Source: Macrostomum hystrix
Lineage: Eukaryota > Platyhelminthes > Macrostomidae
NCBI GenBank assembly: GCA_950097015.1
Contig: CATNEN010000005.1
Location: 1,674,001-1,738,000, forward strand
Length of the DNA stretch: 64,000 nucleotides
Direction: 5' to 3'
Part shown: positions 20,865 to 33,400 of the stretch, piece by piece
How positions within the stretch are numbered: position 1 is the first letter of the stretch
How the letters are laid out: each line of letters begins with the position of its first letter
Notes under the pieces: generated by a model
Database searches by the model: none
What the model was told of the DNA's origin: nothing
The model's input: only the letters and a program-made list of their open reading frames with translations
Translations under genes and position numbers: made by a program

Positions 20865-22059
20865 GGAATTTCGATACACAGGCTAAATGCCTCAACCAAA
20901 TTTGATCGCGTTTTTTGCTAAACATGCCAAATTTTACTGGCATGAGACCTTGAAAATTTCGTTAGTCTGCTTCAATGCTAACAATATTAAATATTCGAAA
21001 AACGAGTTTTCCTATTGCTTTCAATAGGAGGCCAAACAAGGTTAAATTAGAATAGGTCCGGGCACTGTAAGTTTTATTAGATTGCATCGGTGCTTTTTCT
21101 CGCCCGCGCGTGCATTGGTATAGCACTGAACAGGGCCCGATACTCTCAATTGAATAGGGTTGCGTCAATGCTTTTCGACCCGTACGTGCGTTTATAAATT
21201 TGTCTCTTGGCTGATTGAGTGATTTCAGACGTACGAGTACATAGCAGATTTCATGATTGGGCTTTTATGATGCTCAATGCTAGCGAGACCTCTCCTCCTC
21301 CTTTCTATCCATAAAACTGCAGCCTTTCTATTGTCAAACCTTGTCTCGACTTCGATTTTGCAGAATGCAGATCCAAATTCAGCATCAGCTTTGTTACTGC
21401 TTCTTTTTCTTCAAATCTTCTATCATCAACAGTTAAAAACGTAAGTTACTGTTTATTAGTATTTTTATTGGCAATTTTTTTGGTTCGAGTATAAATAATA
21501 AGCGCTTTTGGTTAGGTACTGTCGAAGCAGATGTTTTTTAGCTTTATTATTACTGTACTCGCTCTCAGAAAAGAATATAAGTATTTTCGAGTGAAGCAGC
21601 AAGTTTTATTCAATACTAAAACTAAGGAAAGAGTTTTTGAGCATAGCTGCAGGCGTTATCAGATTCAGAACTGCAACAAAAAATATTTTATTTATGTATG
21701 TATCTTTGTTTGTATGTTTGCAATCAAACTATCTTCCGAACGGCTCGACCGATTTTCAAAATTCCTTCACCAAAATATGTCAAATGGTCCCGAATCAGTA
21801 CACGTATTTTTATTAAGCTTAATTCCATTGCCAAGGGGATTAACTGGTTTACATAGGCTTTTCCAATGGATTCATTTATTCAACTTGTGCACAGTGAGGC
21901 TCCAGTGCCAATTTGAATGATTGCATCAGAGCCAGTTTTGTTAGGTGAGCGTACTGATAAGAAATTTCTCACCCAAATGTGCATAGCTGTGTCAACCCCA
22001 CTGGCGAGATAATTACTATGATTACTTATAATTCACTTTTGCCTAGCAAAACAATAGTC

Positions 22060-22290
22060 TGAATCATGGCTAACCCAGCGTTTGAATCATGGCTAAACCA
22101 GAGCTTAAATCATGGCTAAACCAGAGTTTGAATCATGGCTAAACCAGAGTCTGAATCATTGCTAAACGAGAGTTTCAATCATGGCTAAACCAGAGTTTGA
22201 AATTGAATTATGGCTAACCCAGCGTTAGAATCATGGCTAACCCAGAGTTTGAATCATGGCAAAACCAGCGGTTTTAAACCAGACAATTTA
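22060..22290 (+). repeat. 22-23-bp 'AATCATGGCTAAACCAGAGT' minisatellite in H1
   Basis: About ten units, the short H1 version of the array that reaches 2.3 kb in H3 and 0.3 kb in H2. Confidence 0.9.
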
Positions 22291-23341
22291 TGAAAATTTC
22301 GATAATCTGCTTCAATGCTAACAGTATTAAATATTCGAAAAACCTGCTTTTCTGTCGAGTTAAAGAAAGGTCACCTCGCCAGCTGTTTTGTTGGCAGTCT
22401 GAATTGCAAATTCATGAACATTACATCACCACACTGCTAGCTAGCCGGCCCCACTGTCCCAATGCTTTGCAAGGGCGAGGGCGTGTACTCTGGTAGCTGA
22501 TTTGACTGCTGCCCTGTCTTCTCCAATGCATCAGTACAAACCAGAGTAGGTGGCCGTGATTGCGTCAGCAGTCCTTCGCCCCTGTTCAATGCAGCCAATC
22601 AACCCAATGCTATAGCAGAGTGTACACTACAGAAAGCAGGCCGTCGTGCATGCAAAGTATTATAACCCTAGGGACCCAAAATGGACAAATAATGCATTTT
22701 CAGAATCTAATGACAAAATAGTGCATTCTTGGTGCATTATATGTACGTGCATTTTTAATGCATTTTTAGTAAAAGTTCTATCTACACTATTTAACAAAAT
22801 AAGCATGAATTTAGTTCAAGATTGGCTTTATTGCGCATCTGTGTATTTATAAATTATACTTCCGTTGCTAACTTTGAAGAACAAATAATAAAACGTGGTG
22901 CGATAAAAATGCATTATTTTCTGTAACAATTATCAAATTACAAATGCATTTTTTATATCCAGCCGTAGCGAATTAGACCATCACAAATTGAAATTAAAAT
23001 GGCGGTCTAATTGCGTGCTGGATTATTTTGTTGCTCGAAGCGAAATTCGTAATTAAATTTCTATTTCAGGTTCTTATCTAGCAAACAAACTTACATTCGT
23101 ACGCAAAAATTGGGTCGCTTTTGTTATTTCTCTATAACATAGCTTGTTCAATCGATTTTGATTGTCGAAATAAAAGCTTTGTTTTCTTCACTATTTTATG
23201 ACATCCTCTCAACAATTTAATTGCATTAATCAATCTGGTGTGACAATTATTCCAATTTCTAATTATTCCAATTCAGTTAATATATTATTATTATAGGTTT
23301 GAATTTATTGACTTCAGACACTAAGAGTTGGTGGATCTTGA

Positions 23342-26240
23342 ATGGATCTTGCGGCTGGTTCAAGTAGGCGCTCTTCGAATAGAGTAGTGAAACCAGTGCA
23401 ACGATTGGCAAATTCTGCTGCGTCATTTTATGATTCGAAGTACCTACTATTCTTCATTCGAAAGACAAGAACTTATCATAACTTTTCCCGTGGCAGTCTT
23501 GCACTTAGCCATAATGAGCCTGATGTGAAATTCATTTTTGTAAGTAATTTTTTGCTTACTTACTAGGCCCAGGCCTAATCCTAGTAATTGTTACAAATGC
23601 TATTGCATATTGTATACAAAATTCTGCAGGATTTGAAAAAATAAATAAATTGCTTGAGTGCATATGGCTTAAAATGAATGTAGTTTTGTGTGCCTAACTA
23701 TCAAATATCTATTAACTCCTACAAATATATTTATTAGGGCCTAAAGTTAAATGAAGCTAAATAGTTTTTTATATTGTTTTACTAGTAGGCTGGGCTTCTA
23801 TAGCCATATGCCTAGTTTAGGCCATGTAGGGAGTAGGCCCTGATGCCCAACTATAGAACTAGTTAGGTATTTTTTAGTGAATTAGGCTTATTCTAAGATT
23901 TCATCTTTTTATAGTTTTAGTAATACTAGGCCAAGGCTGTTTAATTTGCAAAAGACTACTTTTTAGTGCTTGAAATAGGCTGTTTAGTTGCTATCAATGT
24001 TAGAGTATGATTAGCTAACTCATGCATAAAGAACTATGGTTGGTTTGGCTAGCTTTCCTTTCTTTTCTATATGTTCTCTATTCTAAGTATAGAGAGAATA
24101 TAGAATTTTGGCCATTTTTAAATGTCTTATTGTCTATTTTTTTAATATATATTTTGTATAATGTATTCATTTTCAAACTTGACTGCCTTCATTGATTTTT
24201 ATAACATTTTATATAGTGGTCTCAGTATGTTTATATATCTATTTATCTATGAGCTATTTTATTCCTATGCTAAGCCTAAGGTGTTCAATTCATAGGAAGG
24301 TCTATTTGCTGATAAGGTAGGCCCTATATTCTATCCAATAGCAAGTTTACTATTTGAACTATTGTCCAGTGCTTTAGTTTTCTATTTTAATATTTCTTAT
24401 ACTTTTAGTTTTCCTAGTATTTTAATAGGCTATATTTGCCAACTCTATTAAGCTATCTAAAGTTTTATTTTAGTTAAGTTTGTCTATTTTTCCAATGGAT
24501 TTATTCTCTTTAGCTTGTCTATCTTTCTAAAGGACTCTTTTGTTTAGTTTGTCTAACTTTCTAATAGGCTATATCTATTTTGTTAACTATTCTAAAAAGA
24601 ATTTTCTATTTAGTTTGTTTATAATTCTTAATTAAAAAATTAATTTGGTCTAATATTAGCTCAAAATCTAATAATGAATCACATTTTTATTTTAGGGTGA
24701 GGACTACCCACTTGCTCTCAAGGATGGCATTTTCAATGGCATGTTCATTGCAGCTGAACCATGGTCAAAAATGATCTACCTTGAGAAGGAGCTTGATGCA
24801 TTCATAACTGAAAACAAGGAGAACTCCGAGCTCTCTGATCATGTCCAGTCTCATATGAAAGTCTTCATGAGACAACAAGAAGACTCAAGTGATGAAGATG
24901 CAGGTGATATTGACGATTCGGATGATGATGAGACCTGGCAGCCTACTCCGCCTCCTACTCAGGTTTCTTTTGTAAGCCCAAGTCCAGTTTCGACACCTAC
25001 AGCTGCTCATTCTCGTGCTAGGAAGCAATCTAAAGGCAGTCTAGCAAACAAGCGGCCAAGGACAGCTGGTACTCATGTTGAAGACAGACACCAAAATTCT
25101 GAGGCATCATTGGCTTTAATTGCAAGTGAGGAACAGCGTGCCTTACCACCGGAACTACTTCCTCAAGTTCTTCAGGCTCATGAATCAGCAAAGGCAGCAA
25201 GTGCAAACGATCCCACAAATTCCAAGCCTCTCACACTGGCTGAATTTCAGGAAGGAATGGGTAAGGTTTAATTATTTCTTTCTTGTGCTTTTGTTTTTAT
25301 GCTTTATTCTCATTATCTCAGTGTAATACAACTTTTTTACTCACAAATCCTGCATTTCGTGCTGCTTTATGTAATCACTATCAGTATAGTACAAATGTGA
25401 AACACCAAATGTTTCAGACAGTTTGAAGCGGTTCATCGCTCACAAACTGAGGAAGATTCGCACTTCATCATCCAGCTTGCATCAAATGGTATCAGCTGAT
25501 TTCCTTAAGGAGGTAGGTTTCTCAGTTTCTGTGCAAATTAATTTACTTTCTTTACTAACCATTTACTATAAAATTATTATATGCTTTACTTTGCCATTTT
25601 ACTTTACTGTTTTTCTTATTTTTCGCTCTTCTTCATGTGGCTTGACGTTTTCACATTTCACTGACATTTATCATGACATAATCCAAACAATCGGTCCTGA
25701 GTACCAATTTTCTTTGTACTTTTTCGTAGGAATTTGAAGGCCACGATGGGCGAGTTTGCAATTTCTCAGATCTGCCTCGTACAACGACGTCGAAGTTCAT
25801 CAGGGCATATGCTTCTGCGAGGTATGGCGTCGAGTATGTGCAATCGCATGTTTTCGGAGAGTACAAAGGCACGACACAAAGGCCAAAGGCTCCAGGAGAA
25901 GTGCAAGACCATCTTAAGAGTAAGCGATACAATTTCTTTGCAACTGAATGTTTTTTGGCAACTGACTTAGTATTGTGGGCATTAGATGGATGCAGGTCAT
26001 TCTATATAGTCTTTTAAAGCTAAAAATTCAAACTGGCTCACTGTAGCCATTCCATTGTTGGAAAATGTTTGTGTGAATTTGCTGCTACTATAAAATCTTT
26101 CTTAAAAAAAACTAGGCATTCTGAACAAGGCCTTCAATATCCCGAGGGATCAGACGGTTTCTGCGTGGACAGCCGTCAAAGACTCTCTGAATCGACTTGG
26201 TCCAGAGTCAACCTTCCGCAAGCGAAAGGCCGGTGATTAG
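23342..26240 (+). CDS. Five-exon accessory gene of the CMC element
   Basis: Not recognised. Exons 23342-23539, 24696-25260, 25418-25512, 25730-25919 and 26116-26240 all have GT-AG borders and matching phases, giving 390 aa (1,173 nt with the stop). The protein has a short basic N-terminus, an EDYPLALKDG block, an acidic stretch (SSDEDAGDIDDSDDDE), a Ser/Pro-rich linker with ARKQSKGSLANKRPR as a likely nuclear signal, and a C-terminal globular part (RFIAHKLRKIR..., FIRAYASARYGVEYVQSHVF, a basic tail). CACTA-type elements commonly encode a second DNA-binding protein besides the transposase, and position and strand make that the best guess. No domain proves it. Confidence 0.65.
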
Positions 26241-26700
26241 ACTGACGGCTAAACGTGTGTCGCAATATTTTAACTGAAGATGCAATCACCCAACTGCCAT
26301 TCGACATGTAACAAACTATAACGTTTTTGAACTGAATCGATCCCTATTTTACGTTATCTGCGCTAAAGTCAAACTCTTACTCTGTAGTGTTTTTTTAATA
26401 TAAAATGAAGCGACTACCTTAATTATTTTTTTAGAATAATAACTGTTGCGTTTGAAAAGTGTTGGCACTCTTTGTATGGGTAGTTAGGATACCCTTAATG
26501 ATTTCCGTAGTCGTTCAAAATGTATATATGTGGAAGAATCTAAACTCCTTCAACTTTAACGCCACCGAGCTAATTTATTCCACTTCATTTCATATTTATC
26601 GATAGATGATGGTGCACATTCTTATTTCGATGGCACGGGTACGTAATTTTCTCCAAACTTTTCAGTCTATCCTAACACTCGTAGAACTGAAGTTGAAATT

Positions 26701-29145
26701 ATGAGTTCGTCGTCGGAAAGTCTGTCCTCTGGGTCGTCGGAAAGTCTGTCCTCTGGGTCGTCGGAAAGTCTGTCCTCTGGGTCGTCGGAAAGTCTGTCCT
26801 CTGGGTCGTCGGAAAGTCTGTCCTCTGGGTCGTCATATGTCTCGATGTCGGTTGATTCAAGTACACATTCGATTGACACATCCATGGGTGAATACAGCGA
26901 TTCGAGCTCTTCCGCTGCAATTCAAGCAAACGTCGGCGAGCAACCGACTATTGCAATTCCTGCTGATGACGAGAATGAAGTGCAGGCAGCTGGTCCATCT
27001 GATATCGAGCACCCTGAAATATTTTCTGCGGATGAGGATAGTAACCTTCTTTCTGTCTTTTGTATCCAAGGTATCTCTATGGAGGTCAAATGTGCCCTTC
27101 TAATGTTGTGGATGATCTTGTCGAACGTTTCCAAGAAAGCTGTTAAAAACATGCTTCGCCTCATTTCCATTCTGTCTCCTCGCGCTGCTTTACCTACATC
27201 TTACAAAGCAATGGAAGCGGTTCTGCTTCGTTCATTCATTTTAAAACCGGACTTCGTTGTGAAAGTTTGTTTAGCGTGTCTACTTATAAACTGTAGTGAA
27301 CATCCAGTCGACTCTTTCGAGGGACTATGGCTCTTAAATGTAAACCATCAGGTGGAGCTTACAGTTGAAAGGCATTTAAATGATATTTTATCTTACCAGC
27401 GTGAGCTAAGGCGAGGATTTCAAACTGACATTCTGAACTCTGCTGTTAGCAATGAACTAGAAACCGGCTCATCTCCTGACATTTTTCACTTGTATTTTCT
27501 TCTTTCGGCTGACGGAGCAAACTTCTTTAAAGTTTCTGAAATGTCTGTGTGGCCTTTCTGTGCACTGTGCCTCAATTTGCCTGTTAGATTACGCCAGAAG
27601 TTTGTCAACATTATCACAATCGCTTTGTTTACCAATCGAGGAAAGCCGAATTTTGAAAAGTTTTTGCCTACTATTTTAAATCGCTTGCCTTCGTGTGTAA
27701 AAGTAAGGAATGTGACGTTTTTTCTTCACTTCTCGTTTTTTACCTGCGATTTGCCCGCTTTATCTCACCTTTTTGGAATCAAGCAATTCAACGGACAATT
27801 TGCTTGTCCCAGATGCATCCTACCTGGCAAGTCTCTAAAGGTGTCAGAAAAAGGCCAAGTTCGTGTCTTCCCCGCTGTCCATGGAATTCCGCTTCGAACT
27901 AATGCCATGCATGCGCAGCATCTCACAGTTCTCAAGGCTCAAGGGCTTAAGGATTATTTTGGAATCAAACGCGAAACTGCTCTTCTCAAAATCATTCGTT
28001 TTCCAGAAAATTTCATTGTTGATTCTATGCATTGTCTCTGGGAAGGTCAAGTAAAACACATTCTAGCCTTCTTGACTGATTCTAAGACTAAAAGCTGCAA
28101 TCCCAATCATTACCGTGTGCTAGGCTCAGCATCTGTCAATGTAATCGACTCTCAGATTATGCAACTGAAACTTCCCCAAGGTATTAGCAATGTTCCTCCA
28201 ATTAGTCAGCTCTCACTTTGGAAAGCGAAAACATACAAGATTTTTGCTCTGTATCTGTTTCCATCAATTCTGCTTCCACGAATCGAAAATCCCGAACTTA
28301 GGGGCCTGCTCCTTCTTCTTAATTCTATTTATAACTTGCTGTACTCGCAAAATTCTTGTGTTTCAACTTTAAAACGTCTGTGCAATATGTTTCTTAACCT
28401 GTGTCCTGAGTTTTTTGGCGAACGTGTTCTGCTTCTTAATTTTCATCTTCTCTATCATCTACCCGACCAGTATGAACGATTTGGTCCTCTGTATTGTGCA
28501 TCAATGTTTCCCTTTGAGTCAGCTATGCATGGCTTTAATATGCTTCATTTTGGCAGTCGATTTCATGGAAAGCAAATTTCCGAAAAGTTTTTCTGGCTAA
28601 AAGTGCTATTGTATTCACTGCAACCTGCTGCAGGCTCCAATCCCTCAATTTCTGATGCACTCCTTGTCATCGCTAAGCACTACTGCAATCCTCCTGAGCG
28701 CGAAAATCGAACTCTAGGCGCTTCTGGGGGTAAAATTTTAACAACCACTTCTGCGGATTGCACTTTAAAAACATGTAGTTCGTATGTCCTGGATGTATCA
28801 AATTCATATTTTGCTATTAATCATTTTGCCGATAGCAAAATCTTTGGCTCTTTTCTGACTCCACAATGTCGTTTAATCGACTTACTGTTCAATGCTGTTC
28901 CGGATTTTACCAATATTGGTGCTAGTGCATCTGAACAAGCAATCTTTCTTGCTTTTTTTACATCTGATGTTCCACTCCGAAATATGCTTATCTTTACGAG
29001 TCAGGAACCCACTCGGGAAAATTACAATTGCATACGTCTCACTGATGTGGCTGCGAGGTGCATTCGAGTCGATGTCAACTTTCCGAACTTGCCATCAGGC
29101 AGTTTTTGTCTGGTACCCCTGTTGGAAGAGTGTGAGCACGATTAG
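26701..29145 (+). CDS. CMC/EnSpm (TNP2-like) transposase
   Basis: Catalyses cut-and-paste movement of the surrounding element. A single uninterrupted 814-codon ORF. Residues 4-46 are five copies of SSESLSSG, after which an acidic linker leads to the catalytic part. Landmarks match plant TNP2 and animal EnSpm transposases: LLSADGANFF followed by VWPFCALCLNLP (Asp271), a CPRC zinc knuckle (369-372), FIVDSMHCLWEGQVKHIL (Asp441, equivalent of the plant LDVMHIEKN block) and FGPLYCASMFPFESAMHGFN (Glu606). These give a candidate DDE triad D271/D441/E606. The ATG chosen follows an in-frame break and lies 460 bp after the accessory gene on the same strand. No disabling mutation was seen, so the element may be active or recently so. 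Confidence 0.85.
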   Translation: MSSSSESLSSGSSESLSSGSSESLSSGSSESLSSGSSESLSSGSSYVSMSVDSSTHSIDTSMGEYSDSSSSAAIQANVGEQPTIAIPADDENEVQAAGPSDIEHPEIFSADEDSNLLSVFCIQGISMEVKCALLMLWMILSNVSKKAVKNMLRLISILSPRAALPTSYKAMEAVLLRSFILKPDFVVKVCLACLLINCSEHPVDSFEGLWLLNVNHQVELTVERHLNDILSYQRELRRGFQTDILNSAVSNELETGSSPDIFHLYFLLSADGANFFKVSEMSVWPFCALCLNLPVRLRQKFVNIITIALFTNRGKPNFEKFLPTILNRLPSCVKVRNVTFFLHFSFFTCDLPALSHLFGIKQFNGQFACPRCILPGKSLKVSEKGQVRVFPAVHGIPLRTNAMHAQHLTVLKAQGLKDYFGIKRETALLKIIRFPENFIVDSMHCLWEGQVKHILAFLTDSKTKSCNPNHYRVLGSASVNVIDSQIMQLKLPQGISNVPPISQLSLWKAKTYKIFALYLFPSILLPRIENPELRGLLLLLNSIYNLLYSQNSCVSTLKRLCNMFLNLCPEFFGERVLLLNFHLLYHLPDQYERFGPLYCASMFPFESAMHGFNMLHFGSRFHGKQISEKFFWLKVLLYSLQPAAGSNPSISDALLVIAKHYCNPPERENRTLGASGGKILTTTSADCTLKTCSSYVLDVSNSYFAINHFADSKIFGSFLTPQCRLIDLLFNAVPDFTNIGASASEQAIFLAFFTSDVPLRNMLIFTSQEPTRENYNCIRLTDVAARCIRVDVNFPNLPSGSFCLVPLLEECEHD

Positions 29146-29960
29146 CTCAGATAACTTCAAACGCGCGTCAGTTTTTCAGGGTCATTGTCTTGTCTCGTTT
29201 TCTATTCTGTAAGTAGTCCTGGTTGTCAATGTAATCATTGCATGAAATTTTTTCTGGTACGTATTCCTGATTTATCTGCTGGGTAGCTATTGTTGTGTAG
29301 CTTTTGTCGATGTTAGCCAGCCGATGTGTGTGTGCTAGGCTTATTCTAAAAGCTCTATTGCTAGGACACAGGAAGAAAATATGACTGGGGAATTAGACGG
29401 GACCAAGAAAGAGACACTAACTGGCAAACTTTCGGCTAGCAAACGCCGGCTGGCTAACATCGTAGACCCAGTACCATCTAGTACTTGTACTTAAGCAAGC
29501 TTTGTTTCTTGTTAGTTTTTCTAAACTAAAAAGCCCTTTTTCACAAAACATGCGCGCCTAATGCTCAGCTATATTTATCCTACATGTTATGTTTTACGTT
29601 TTCTCTCATATGCCGTGCGCTTTGTTTAGATACACCTAATTCTTTGTCACATTTTTGCAGTTTTTTATGTTTAATTGCTTTTACGTAAAACTCCGGGGAC
29701 ACAAATTTTTTTTTTACATTTGGCTTCTTTGTTTGGTAATAAATATTACATTTTCGGCTCACTCACTTAGTTGAGACCTGTCTTATACATAAAACTAACC
29801 AATTGTGTTATTTTGAGTGTGTCTTATTGTGTGTACATCGCCCATGGTTTGGTAAGACAAACCAGAATAGAACTAAGTACGGTTTTAATGAGCCGATTTA
29901 AACGAAGGTACGAAGTGCAATGTATTCATATATATACGAGTATATATGGCTCGCAAGATG
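29146..29960. other. 3' non-coding part of the CMC element
   Basis: AT-rich. A 60-aa minus-strand ORF at 29580-29762 has a weakly helix-turn-helix-like text (ELGVSKQSARHMREN) but no supporting context. From 29960 on, AATGCATT and AATGCCATT motifs mark the subterminal region. Confidence 0.5.
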
Positions 29961-30414
29961 ACTAAAAATGCATTATTTCTAATTAATTGCAACCACATTA
30001 TAAATGCATTTTATATATATAGAATTTGCATTATAATGGCAATTATAATGCCATTAAGTGGCAATTATAATGCCATTAAGTGGCATTCAATGTCATTATA
30101 ATGGCCAGTAAAAATGCATTATTTACCCATTATGGGTCCCTAGGGAAATGTGCTCTATGGTCGCGTCTGTACATTTGGATTTTTCAACAGGCATCCAAGC
30201 TATGTACGCTTGGTCGATTATCGATTTCATTGAAAGGATAAGATGGGCTCTGATTGTTTTCTCTGCGCCAACACCTACTAGCTACTACTTGGTTTACCTA
30301 AGCTAAGTATAACTTGCTTTCATTTCACTTTGTTCCGCTTACATTCATCTGATATTATTCATATATCATATTTCTATTCCATATCTATTATTTAAACTAA
30401 TCACTGTACCCAGA

Positions 30415-33400
30415 ATGGCAAAACGTGGTGCTAAAAGCGCATTGACGAAAAGTCGCGAAGCAAAGAGACGCCGCCGAGAAGAATCAGCCGAAGCTCGAGA
30501 GCAGCGACTGCAAGCAGGAAGGCGAGGAAAACAAGAAAGCGAAAAGAAACGTCGGTCTGGCGAGTCGATATCTGAACGCGAAGCCCGCCTGCTAGCAGAT
30601 CAGGAGCGCTCCAGTCGCCGAAGATCGCTGGAGACGGATCCTGAACGCGAAGCCCGCCTGCTGGCAGATCAGGAGCGCTCGAGTCGCCGCAGATCGCTGG
30701 AGACGGATCCTGAACGCGAAGCCCGCCTGCTGGCAGACCAGGAGCGCTCGAGTCGCCGCAGATCGCTGGAGACGGATCCTGAACGCGAAGCCCGCCTGCT
30801 GGCCGACCAGGAGCGCTCGAATTGGCGAAGAACAGAAGAATCTGATTCGCAGCGGGAAGATCGGCTAGAGTTTCATCGATTGCGCTATCGGGCGTCTCTC
30901 GAGCCGGAACAAAGCCTCAGGTAAAGCGACCAATTTGAAGAAAAAGAAATTCATGCCAATATGTTTCTGAGTGAAAAATGTTTTTCAAATGTTTTTACGC
31001 ACAATCAATGCATTGTTGCCGCTTTTCTAGAGCAATCCTCTTGGTTGTTTTAAAGCCAATAATATGTCATTTTGATCGCGTTTTGCACATGTTTGCCTAA
31101 TTTAGCTAAAGTCTGTAAATGCCAAATTCTCTAAACGTACAGTCAAGTGTGTCTGCCTAGCACTCTGCCAATTAGTGCAACGCAAGTCACGAGAGTGCCA
31201 GGAGATGGAAACTGTTACTTCCATGCAGTGTCTGACCAGCTTATCGGCACACCAATTTACATGGACCATAAGCAACTTCGGCATACAGTTGCTGCCAATG
31301 CAAGGCCACTACTCGAAGCTCAGCATGCCACACTTGATGCTCTTGGCCTAACATTGGACAGAGTGATTGCTGAGACAGAGCAGAATGGAGTTGATGTGCA
31401 TGAGCACATTGCACCGATTCTGAATCAACTTCTGGATGTGGATTATGTAATTTATCAGTATGCTGACCACGACAGTAGACAGCTCCAGCTGGTGCAGCAG
31501 GTTTCAGCAGCAAGAAGGCCTGCAGCTGCTGTGGTGCAACTTCTTTATAACCGCCAGGGTGAGCACTATGAGTCTCTGCGTTTTGTGACTCCTGTTCCTG
31601 AGGCCAATGCTGCATCTGCTCTGCCGGAGTTTCTTGCTGGCAACTCTGCAGGGTGAGTCTTTTCATATTTTTATTTTTACATTATATTCTCCAATCCTCA
31701 AAAATGTTTATACCAGGCCTAAGAAATATATCGTCCTGATTATTTCTTGTTTTAAAGGAGTGAAAGCTGCAGTTTTATTTTTTGTTGCAGCCTCAACCGT
31801 CAGGCTGTGGTCAGTGCTGCATCTGATATGACAGAATTTTCAGATGAGGATGCTGAGTGAGTTCTATGGAAATCTATACTTTTTGCCTCTATAACTATGA
31901 ATTACTAGAGAAATTTCTACTGCATTTTGTATCTTTTATTTTGAAAATAGATGTAGCAGTATTGAGAAAAACTAAAAGTACTAAATGCATTGACCCTCTA
32001 CTTTCGTCGACAGTTCCGATTCCACAGCCAGGCCGGAACCACAAGCCCATCAGGTGGGCCCCATGAACGAGCCCTGCCGGCACTGCAACGCCTTGCACTG
32101 GGAACGAGAACCAGCAGGAATTTGCTGTGCAGCTGGCAAGGTAAAGCTGCCCGTGAAGACCGTGCCGCAAATTCTGGAGAACCTGTTCGTTGGACGCCAC
32201 CGGCTGAGCTCTGATTTCTTGGCAAACATCAGAAGCTATAATGCAGTGCTGCACCTCACCTCACTGAAGGCTACCCTGCGACCCATGCGAGGTTACTGCC
32301 CCAGTTACATCATCAATGGGGAGCTGGTCCACAACATCCCGCCTCTGTATGCTGGGGCTTCGGATGTGCCTCATGGCTGGCAGGTTTATTTCACGGACCG
32401 TGAATTGGAGAGCCGCCAGAGTCTAAGCAAAAGTGTCAAACTGGAGCTGCTGCAGCTGCTGCAGGCCGTGTTGCACGACTGCAACGAATATGTCAGGAGT
32501 TTGAAGGCTGCAGCACAGCGGATTGCCGAAGAGCCCAAGCTAGGAGATGCTCGAATTGTCATTTACCCGAACCGCCGACCGACTGAAGAGCATATCCGGT
32601 GAGTCTGACTAAGGGTTTCAGTTCGTTAGTGAATAATGCATTATCGCGGTTTGGTATTTCGTGTACTGTCTGTAAACAGAGTTGAAAAATTAGTTAATCG
32701 TTTATCAATATTGAATAAAAATTTTGTTGATTCGTGATTTCGTGATTCTAGATTTGCTATCTTTCCAAAAACTTATATGCATGTTCGAAACAGTTCATAA
32801 AGACAGGCTGCGGTGAAGTATTCATTGGCCAGTACCCCAATTTTAGGCGCTACAATTTGCCTGAAGCAAATGAGGTCGGCATCCTTGTTGTTGGCGACAC
32901 CTCTGAAGGCTCCATAACTTCACGCGACGTCTTGATTGAGCTTCGACATCCTGATGATGGAAGCCACAGGCGTCTGCACTCAGTTTCTGTGACGCATCGA
33001 GCCTACGATGCACTGCAGTACGTGCTGTTCCTGCCGTACGGACAGGACGGGTGGCACCCAGAACTGAGAATGACCAACAACGGCAAGCTGACTCCTCGCA
33101 AGTACTATGCTAGCGAGATCATGGTGCGGCCTGGTCAGTTCAATGCGCTTCACTACGGCCGCCGACTGTTTCAGCAGTACCTTGTTGATGCTTGCTGCAA
33201 AATTGAGGGCGAGAGGCTTACGTACCTTCGCACCCATCAGGACGACCTTCGAAGCGAAACGTACAGCGGCCTTCGAGACGCCCTTTTTGCTGCAGACGGA
33301 CTGCGGAAAAATTCTGACCCCAATGAAGTCGGGAAGCGAGTTTTTCTGTCTTCCAGCTTCGTAGGCGGGCCCCGCTACATGATGGAGCGACTTCAGGATG

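Larger units (their letters stand above)
22666..30145 (+). mobile_element. CMC/CACTA-like DNA transposon nested in Helitron H1
   Basis: The termini are inverted repeats: CCCTAGGGACCCAAAATGGA at the left and, reverse-complemented, CCCTAGGGACCCATAATGGG at the right, continuing with AAATAATGCATTTT in both (about 32 of 36 bases match). A 2-bp AA flanks each end (22664-22665, 30146-30147), fitting the 2-3-bp duplications of CMC elements. Subterminal AATGCATT motifs are repeated inside both ends. It carries a transposase ORF (26701-29145) of TNP2/EnSpm type and an upstream five-exon gene. The 5' CCC start rather than CACTA points to a Mirage-like branch, but that placement is uncertain. Confidence 0.8.
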
